Shown here piece after piece: positions 57,738 through 64,000 of a stretch of 64,000 nt of DNA. Location of the stretch: the NCBI RefSeq assembly GCF_001761485.1, contig NC_090772.1, positions 992,001 through 1,056,000 of the forward strand. The letters run 5' to 3'. The translations under genes and the position numbers were made by a program. The notes beneath the pieces are model-generated. The model was not told the origin of the DNA and did no database searches. It saw only the letters and a list, made by a program, of their open reading frames with translations. This DNA comes from Yarrowia lipolytica (lineage: Eukaryota > Ascomycota > Dipodascomycetes > Dipodascales). Each line of letters starts with the position of its first letter. The stretch's first letter is position 1.

Positions 57738-60581
57738 ATGGCCATCAACTGTAAACTCTATGCAGCAGCTCTAAGGCAGCATGCAAGCATCGTAGGTACG
57801 AAATGGCAAGACGATCTGGCTCTCTCAAGTTGTACCCACACACCTACGGCCATGAAAATTGAAGAGATCTTCGATGATGAAACGACAACCAAACCCCAGC
57901 TAAAACCCGGGCACACCACAGCACAGGTCAGATCGGACAAGGACATTGAAATGGAGATAGACGACGATATCCAGAAGAAGGTGCAGAACCTGAAGGTGGA
58001 AGATCTGGAGGATCTAGAGAAGACAGCGGTGCCCACGGCAAAGGAATCGATGGCGCTAGATGCTGTATTGAAGGACGCAGAAAACCTGGCCGAAATCGGT
58101 GTTATGGACAACAAGATCAACGTTACAGCAATCTGCCAGTACCAGTTCGGTCCCGAGGTGGATCCCGACATCAAACGGTACTATTTGACATCTGCCAAGG
58201 GGGACGAAGATTCGGAGGAGGGTAATTGCCACAAGAAGCGCAAGTCTGTGCCCGACTTCCGTCCATCTGCTGTGACTATCTTGTTATCAGTACTGAACCT
58301 GATCCAGATGAGAGCCAATGCTACAGTCCACAACAAGGACATTATTTCCATCAGTTTGAACGACATGAAAACGGTGCACAAGATTCTGAACATGGTGGTT
58401 GTTGAGGGTCTATATGGAGGTCTGGACCCTTCTCTACGGTCTGACTTGGAGAAACGAACACGATTACGTCCTTCTACGACAGAGCAAGACCCGATCTTGG
58501 CAGAAATCACATACAATGGCATTTCTGAACTCATCAACGACGGTGGAGATGTGGGAGGACTTATTCTAAGAGCAGGGTACTATGGAGATGTGTTTTTGTT
58601 GGCGTCAACGCTCAAGAGGGCTGACTTTATGGACAAGATTGATACGTACCAGCTGTACAGTATTCTGACTAGATTGGCCAAGAACCATCCGTTGGTCACT
58701 TCTACACTGTCGACTCTTCCCATGCGACCAGATGGAGTCGCTTCTTTCATTGACTTTGTGCTTACCTCAGGAGATAGCAGTAAGAACCTGCTGATGGAGA
58801 AGGTGGTTCAGGTGCTGACGGCTGTTCCAAAGGGTGTTCCTCCCCGAGACTTCTTCCAGTCCGTCTTTGGGCAAATTCGACACATTTTGACGTTGGCCTC
58901 AGATACGGACTCGTCCAAATTTGTGGTCGACTTTGTCGCAAAGTTGTACGACATGCCCAAGTTCCACAAAATCGTGCAGTTTGAGATCAACAACCATGTT
59001 CTCAATGTGTTTAGACCATCGCGGGAAAAGATTGATTCTGTGGAACTCAACCACGTGGTTATTTCTTCCAAACAGCTCGAGCAGGCTCTCGTTACTCTCT
59101 ACAACCTCCTTCGAGTGGAACAACCCACGACAGACATCATGGACAAGATCAGCACCAACCTGTGGTACTATGCATACTCGGAACACAAACAGAAGTTGCA
59201 ACCGCGAATGTACCGTTTCCTTGCCGAGTATATCAGCAAGCAGCGACTTGTGACTGTCGATAACACTCTCAGACAGATCTACAACAACCTCGGACAGACT
59301 GGAATCTACCAGACAGACTTTCACGCAGACGGGGACGGTCGATTGGAGCTCCGGCGAGTCTCAGAGGCTTCTACTTCACCCATGTCTATTCTGTCGGAGG
59401 TTGATGATCGGGTGAGTTTGTTTGTGCGCCTTCTAGGAGAGGCAAAAAACCCTCAGGTGGTGTCTAACATGTTCACTGAGACTCTGGTGAGATACCTGGA
59501 GCATTCTCAGACTGATGAGGGAGATCCTATTGGCCAGCTGATCAATGCGAAGCTCATGGAGGGTTTGATGATGGGTCACAAGGGTCTGATTGCCAAGAGT
59601 CCTGAAAAGATTGTCGAGCTAGTCATCAAGCTGCTAGAGGGATACGAGAAACAGAAGGCTCCAGTCTATGATGATTCAGACGACGATATGGCAGATTCGG
59701 ATGATGAGATGGAGGGAGAGGAAAGCATGGTCAAGTCGTCTCTTGACATTCTTGCGGCTTTAGCTCTGGAAGATGCAAACGTCTCGGACGCCATTCCTGT
59801 GGTGGAACAGCTCATGAAGCGAGATCCTTCGTTACAACAGACTTGCCAAACATTCCTGGACTCTGTTAAACAGTCTCATATCTCTGAGTTCTCCATGAAA
59901 CAGGTTATGGATATGCTTGACGATTCTATGATCCCTATCAGAGCGCAGGGTCTGCAGAAACTCATCTGGGCCATCAAGAGCAATCACGTAACTCTTGCAC
60001 AAGTGATGCCTATTCTTTTGAAAAACTTGGCTGATGATGACTCGTATATATACCTGAACTGTGTTAAGATGGTTGAGATTTGCATTGAAAGGTATCCTGA
60101 TGGATTGGAGACCTTTGCCGGCATTTACACGGACAAGAAGATGGCTGAAGGAGTGCGTCTCAAGCTGGGAGAAGGATTGGCCAAGGCTATTGAGCGTCTG
60201 GCTGCTGACCGTCGATACGTCAACATTCTGGCTCCCAAACTGTTCCAGATTATTCGACCCGATAACCAGTACGAGAACGAAGTGCGCATTTCTGCTCTGT
60301 CTCTAATCTCGATTCTGTGCGAACGAAACGAGGGTCTCTACACCTCTGAAGGTGATGCTTTTGACGTCGCTCTGGGTGTGCTTAAACATGAGCATGGCGA
60401 TATTGACGTCAGAAGAGCTGCAGCTAGACTGTTGGTTACACTCACAATGTATATGAACGGTAATCATTGGGATCAGATCAAAACCCAGGCTCAACACGTG
60501 TATGACAATGATGCCGACGATGTTGTTAAGGGTTACTGCAAGGAGATTCTGGAGTACATTTCCCATGCCACTGCGAGTTGA
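57738..60581 (+). CDS. RTP1: Rtp1/TANGO6-like RNA polymerase II assembly factor
   Basis: This 947-residue helical-repeat protein matches the Rtp1/TANGO6 (TMCO7) family; yeast Rtp1 (981 residues) helps assemble RNA polymerase II and bring it into the nucleus. The C-terminal conserved part is clear: AQGLQKLIWAIKSNHVTLAQ, LADDDSYIYLNCVKMVEICI, VRLKLGEGLAKAIERLAADR and VRISALSLISILCERNEGLY. Upstream regions show HEAT-like helices (PMRPDGVASFIDFVLTSG; HKIVQFEINNHVLNVFRPSR) and an acidic loop (DDSDDDMADSDDEMEGEE) near 645-665. The ATG at 57738 has a CACACATG context and was chosen; an internal ATG at 57852 (MKIEEIFDDE) would remove 38 poorly conserved residues and could be the true start. Confidence 0.85.
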   Translation: MAINCKLYAAALRQHASIVGTKWQDDLALSSCTHTPTAMKIEEIFDDETTTKPQLKPGHTTAQVRSDKDIEMEIDDDIQKKVQNLKVEDLEDLEKTAVPTAKESMALDAVLKDAENLAEIGVMDNKINVTAICQYQFGPEVDPDIKRYYLTSAKGDEDSEEGNCHKKRKSVPDFRPSAVTILLSVLNLIQMRANATVHNKDIISISLNDMKTVHKILNMVVVEGLYGGLDPSLRSDLEKRTRLRPSTTEQDPILAEITYNGISELINDGGDVGGLILRAGYYGDVFLLASTLKRADFMDKIDTYQLYSILTRLAKNHPLVTSTLSTLPMRPDGVASFIDFVLTSGDSSKNLLMEKVVQVLTAVPKGVPPRDFFQSVFGQIRHILTLASDTDSSKFVVDFVAKLYDMPKFHKIVQFEINNHVLNVFRPSREKIDSVELNHVVISSKQLEQALVTLYNLLRVEQPTTDIMDKISTNLWYYAYSEHKQKLQPRMYRFLAEYISKQRLVTVDNTLRQIYNNLGQTGIYQTDFHADGDGRLELRRVSEASTSPMSILSEVDDRVSLFVRLLGEAKNPQVVSNMFTETLVRYLEHSQTDEGDPIGQLINAKLMEGLMMGHKGLIAKSPEKIVELVIKLLEGYEKQKAPVYDDSDDDMADSDDEMEGEESMVKSSLDILAALALEDANVSDAIPVVEQLMKRDPSLQQTCQTFLDSVKQSHISEFSMKQVMDMLDDSMIPIRAQGLQKLIWAIKSNHVTLAQVMPILLKNLADDDSYIYLNCVKMVEICIERYPDGLETFAGIYTDKKMAEGVRLKLGEGLAKAIERLAADRRYVNILAPKLFQIIRPDNQYENEVRISALSLISILCERNEGLYTSEGDAFDVALGVLKHEHGDIDVRRAAARLLVTLTMYMNGNHWDQIKTQAQHVYDNDADDVVKGYCKEILEYISHATAS

Positions 60582-61405
60582 ATGAATCATGTATATTAGT
60601 ATAGAATGATAATTGTATACATGTTGCCAAAGTATTTGAATCTGTTAGATGTACACGTTCTCGCTGCCCAATGTCGAAGCTCGGGGTACAATTCACACAA
60701 GCATCCTCCTTGGATGTTCTTGATTTGAAAGTAGCGATTTCAAAGAAAAATGTCGGGGGAAAAGAGGGTGCCCTGGTCTCATACTGGCTCTAACCCCAGT
60801 GTATTTGTTTCAAGGGTAGGATGTAACGACTACATTAGTATGTACTGTAGATCACTTGTTCAAATAGATCTGAAGAGTATCTCGAACAGGTTGTAATTGC
60901 ACGGCAAAGGGTTATGTTCCAGTATTCCTAGGAACAGATTAACATGCCTGCTGCCCTTCCGTCATGACAAGTACAAGCACAATTACTAGCTCGTTTGGCA
61001 CCATCTGAATTTGTTCGACACCACTCTGAACGTCTTGTTTTTACCCCGGATTTTTTGCCAGTTTTGTACACCAACATGAACGAGGAGGAGGACGAGGGAA
61101 ACTATGGAATCGAGGTTTTGCACCAAGACGAGTTTTTGACCATGTCGCCAGACAGAATGAGAAGTATTAATACGAGGTTGGGGGCTATGAAGCAGTATAA
61201 AGTACAGTATCATTTACGACAATCTCTCTAGTGATCCCAATGCTCTGGATCAACTGAAACTCATGCCATCTACTACGAATCAAGTATAGAATTATGCACA
61301 AGAGTGAAGACTCCATAATAGCAGTGGAGCCATACAAGAGCTTGGCTATTGACCCTGACATCTACGTACTATAGAGCGGTTCAGACACCCTCTTATGTAT
61401 ACTCG
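60582..61405. other. RTP1 downstream spacer
   Basis: About 820 bp. A 78-codon frame at 60995-61231 lies upstream of the broken BTB gene and may or may not have belonged to it. Nothing else was recognised. Confidence 0.45.
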
Positions 61406-62034
61406 ATGGTGGTTGGAGCCATGCCTGTCTCATTGACCAAATTCTTGTATGATCAAACCAGTTTGAATCGATACGGACTCCACAAACTCAAGTATAGCCA
61501 TCCGTCTGATTTTAGCATCAGGTGTTTTGATGGAGGAAAGATCGGCGTCCACAAAGCTGTCCTATTCTCTACATGGTCCTTCTTCAAGGCCATGCGGGAC
61601 GCTAACATGAAAGAGTCGTCCGCCAGCCAGCTTGAATTGGATCTTCCGAAGTCAACTGTTGGGTGCATAGATGATCAAGTATCTCTACGGAGAGAAGTTG
61701 GATAAGTCTGTCATGTCTGTCATGTCTGTCAAAGACGTCTCAGAACTGCTTGTAGTGACCCAGACATACGAGTTACCTGAGCTTGTGAAGCTGGCGGAGG
61801 AGTGTCGGAAGAGCATTATTAGATATCTGAAGAGTCTCACGAGTTCGGGGAAGCAAGGTGTATCTGGCGAAATTCCGACGAGGCCAAGAACGACAAGGTC
61901 AGGAAATTCTCAGCAAACGCGATTACGGAAATGGAGCCCGGTATGGTCAATTTTGCTGGGGTGGAGGAAACGTATCATGAGGAGCTGATGCTTCTTATAC
62001 AAGACGCTTCTGTTTGTATGAGACGGAAGAGATG
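61406..62034 (+). pseudogene. Broken BTB/POZ-domain gene
   Basis: A BTB/POZ domain can be followed through three frames. Frame 1 (61406 to about 61665) has SHPSDFSIRCFDGGKIGVHK and AVLFSTWSFFKAMRDANMKE, the standard BTB opening with D-x-x-[IV] and VHKAVL. Frame 2 (61671 to about 61855) continues with MIKYLYGEKLDKS and SELLVVTQTYELPELVKLAE. Frame 3 (about 61860-62034) ends with EMEPGMVNFAGVEETYHEEL and CMRRKR before a stop. Two frame changes, near 61660-61675 and near 61855, break the gene. No intron signals explain them. BTB-only proteins usually serve as substrate adaptors for Cul3 ligases or as transcription co-regulators. A sequencing error would be an alternative explanation for one shift, less so for two. 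Confidence 0.68.
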
Positions 62035-62268
62035 AGGGTGGAGTGACTTTTCCCGACCTGGATGTCTCAAAAAGAGAGAGCCGAGAGATTCCTTTGATCT
62101 GAGAACATCTGGTTAGTACAGGCACTGTCTCTTCTTACAAGTATGGGAGGATTGCACATTTCGTAGCTGGACTCACAGCTGTGAAGTTTGTTTCGATGAG
62201 TATTGGTTCCTGGGAGAGTATTCCATACGACTGCTGGAGAGTGGAAGTCTGGCTGTAAGTATGGTATT

Positions 62269-62293
62269 GTACTGTACTGTACTGTACTGTACT
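62269..62293. repeat. GTACT microsatellite
   Basis: About five copies of the pentamer GTACT/TGTAC. Similar GTAC-rich short repeats (TACTGTAC, GTACAAGTAC) are scattered through other spacers. Confidence 0.85.
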
Positions 62294-63455
62294 TGTAAGT
62301 GGACCTTCAACGTTTGGTTTCGTCAAGTGTGGTGTTTTCACTGACCTCCCTCTCTTGTCCCATACACATTCGGTTTTTCCAGCATAACTCGACAGCATAT
62401 GAAACACCCAACATGACTCACAAAACACGACTCAAGTGCGTAGCTGGCCCAGATTCGGCGATGAAACCCAACCCATAGATCAGATCATCGACCACCAGGT
62501 GATAATCATCGTTTTCACGCTCATCAGGGCTCAATTGAGTCTGGATAAGTATGGACATGTGACAGCACACTTGCGTCGGACCCACTTCTGACCAACTTGC
62601 TCCGTTAATTTCTCGGTTGGTAGTTAATTGCCTCTGCATTCTAGAGGTTTCCGCCTCTCTCCCAGAACAATGGTCCGCTGCATTCCAATGGCCCTCTCGT
62701 CTCCACATCACCTCCACCGAACCTACTGGAAGGGTGTAGAACAAGTTGTGCATGTGAGCTGCAATACGAGTTAGTTTCTGATGCCCTCAATTGTCTTGAT
62801 CTGAGGCGTGCCAACGTGAATGATGGGCGTAAAATGGGCGTACAGATGGAAATCTGAGGCGTTTTAGGACTGTTCTAGTGTATACACGATCTACTAAACA
62901 CTCTTAGAAACCCCCATTCTGTGCTTGACCGTCTCAACCACCGTTTGCTCAGCAGGTGGTTGTGCACGTCCGCCTCATACGCCTTTGTCTCAGACGATCG
63001 TAATCGATAGTTACCTGGTAGCAAGTGGACGCGGGAGAGCCGTGTGTTTGTGCCACCTTGCACTCAATGCCCGTTGTCTGTGCGACGAACTTTTGCAACG
63101 GTGGCAATTGAGTCATTTGCTCCGTCAAAATATCTGTTTCTGGCACTTGTTCTGGTGGCGGACTCGGAGCATGCCCCTCACATCTTCTGGAAGGTTCGAT
63201 GGCAAAAAAAGCTTCGATGACGACAAGTGTGAGTGGGAGTGTGAGGTGGAAGGTCTAAGGTGTGGAGTTGTAGGCAGGAAGGCAGCAGGCGGGAGGAAAT
63301 GAAGGTCGGTATAGAAGGGCCAAAACAGGCGATGGGGAACAAGTGGAGACGTAGAAACGTAACTGGAAGGCAATTGAAAAAGACGGCGGGGCCAGTTGGC
63401 CATATTTCAGCCTGCATCAACGTCCTGAACGGATGCCCCATTTCCATCCCACACC

Positions 63456-63475
63456 AGAACGTTCCAAAAGATTCT
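63456..63475 (+). promoter_or_regulatory. Heat-shock element of HSP90
   Basis: AGAAC-GTTCC-AAAAG-ATTCT contains nGAAn and nTTCn pentamers in alternating order, with the third unit degenerate and the fourth good. It lies about 105-125 bp before the HSP90 start codon, just upstream of the TATA box. This is the site type bound by Hsf1 trimers. Confidence 0.75.
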
Positions 63476-63505
63476 TTTCTTTCAACCTTAATGCAGACAC
63501 TTTGA

Positions 63506-63517
63506 ATATTTATATAA
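63506..63517 (+). promoter_or_regulatory. TATA box of HSP90
   Basis: ATATTTATATAA lies about 65-75 bp before the ATG at 63581. Together with the heat-shock element it forms a typical inducible promoter. Confidence 0.7.
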
Positions 63518-63580
63518 CCCAGGACAACCCACCTTATTTGCCTCTTCTTTTCCAAGCAACTCTACATTACACAATCCACA

Positions 63581-64000
63581 ATGTCAGACGCCGACAAAAA
63601 GTCCGAATCCTATGAGTTCACAGCTGAGATCTCTCAGCTGATGTCTCTCATCATCAACACCGTCTACTCCAACAAGGAGATTTTCCTGCGAGAGCTCATT
63701 TCCAACGCTTCCGATGCTCTGGACAAGATCCGATACCAGGCCCTGTCCGACCCCAAGCAGCTGGAGACCGAGCCCGAGCTCTTCATCCGACTCACCCCCA
63801 ACAAGGGCCTCAAGACCTTTGAGATCCGAGATACCGGTATCGGTATGACTAAGGCTGATCTCGTCAACAACCTGGGTACAATTGCCAAGTCCGGCACCAA
63901 GTCCTTCATGGAGGCTCTCTCCGCTGGCGCCGACGTGTCCATGATTGGTCAGTTTGGTGTTGGTTTCTACTCTCTTTTCCTGGTTGCTGACCGAGTCCAG
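63581..64000 (+). CDS. HSP90: Hsp90 chaperone (N-terminal part, cut by window edge)
   Basis: The first 140 residues of a cytosolic Hsp90 (yeast Hsp82/Hsc82) are inside the window. The ATP-binding GHKL motifs are visible: [20 protein letters not shown] with the catalytic Glu and Asn, then [20 protein letters not shown] and [20 protein letters not shown]. The start [20 protein letters not shown] follows an ACACAATCCACAATG leader. Hsp90 is the ATP-driven chaperone for kinases, receptors and other clients. There is no intron in this part. The middle and C-terminal domains lie beyond the right edge. Confidence 0.97.
   Translation, partial: MSDADKKSESYEFTAEISQLMSLIINTVYSNKEIFLRELISNASDALDKIRYQALSDPKQLETEPELFIRLTPNKGLKTFEIRDTGIGMTKADLVNNLGTIAKSGTKSFMEALSAGADVSMIGQFGVGFYSLFLVADRVQ

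Larger units (their letters stand above)
62035..63580. other. Spacer and HSP90 promoter region
   Basis: About 1.5 kb with no recognisable gene. It contains the GTACT microsatellite (62269-62293) and, at the right end, the HSP90 heat-shock element and TATA box. Short frames (up to 125 codons at 62925-63302 and 63178-63555) look like chance. Confidence 0.5.

Overview
The window looks like nuclear DNA of a yeast of the Yarrowia clade, most likely Yarrowia lipolytica. Four things point there. (1) The SUI1 intron has a GTGAGT donor and a CTAAC branch point abutting the acceptor (CTAACACAG). (2) Genes are sparse, about 17 in 64 kb, mostly intronless, with 2-8 kb spacers. (3) Many start codons sit in a CACA-ATG context. 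(4) TCACGTGA palindromes recur in spacers. The species call is inference from these hallmarks and from protein similarity recalled from memory; no search was run.

Layout, left to right. The start of SLA2 (endocytic adaptor, cut by the window edge, minus) lies divergent from SUI1 (eIF1, one intron). A bacterial-luciferase-like FMN monooxygenase, NVJ2 (SMP/PH lipid-transfer protein) and ACR3 (arsenite exporter with an unusual cysteine-rich N-terminus) follow, all minus. About 8 kb (12.2-20.1 kb) has no convincing intact gene; it holds a decayed unknown gene, AT-rich tandem repeats and two doubtful overlapping frames. Then come an acidic nuclear-type protein of unknown function (20.1 kb), an 86-residue protein with a strong-looking promoter (25.4 kb) and a metallo-beta-lactamase-fold-like protein (28.3 kb). 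AGP2 (amino acid/carnitine permease family), ETP1 (RING/UBP-finger E3), an FLR1/MDR1-type drug pump, a two-membrane-segment coiled-coil protein with a probable intron, and a large alpha/beta hydrolase of a mainly bacterial family are all minus. After a 4 kb spacer lies a MAL-activator-like Zn2Cys6 regulator (plus). An ankyrin/DIL-domain protein, a METTL21-type methyltransferase and MRPS17 (mitochondrial ribosomal S17) are minus. RTP1 (RNA polymerase II assembly/import) is plus, followed by a broken BTB-domain gene and the start of HSP90, with a heat-shock element and TATA box, cut by the right edge.

There is no single pathway here. It is an ordinary yeast segment of conserved housekeeping genes (SLA2, SUI1, ETP1, MRPS17, RTP1, HSP90) mixed with accessory stress and nutrition genes (ACR3, FLR1-like pump, AGP2, luciferase-like oxidase, alpha/beta hydrolase, MAL-like regulator). 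No tRNA, 5S rRNA, CRISPR array or intact transposon was recognised by eye. The most interesting points are the duplicated cysteine motif on ACR3, TTAGGG doublets in two promoters, TCACGTGA palindromes including one that abuts the NVJ2 start codon, a G-quadruplex-like stretch upstream of AGP2, and several lineage-restricted proteins without a known function. No previously undescribed multi-gene system could be supported.
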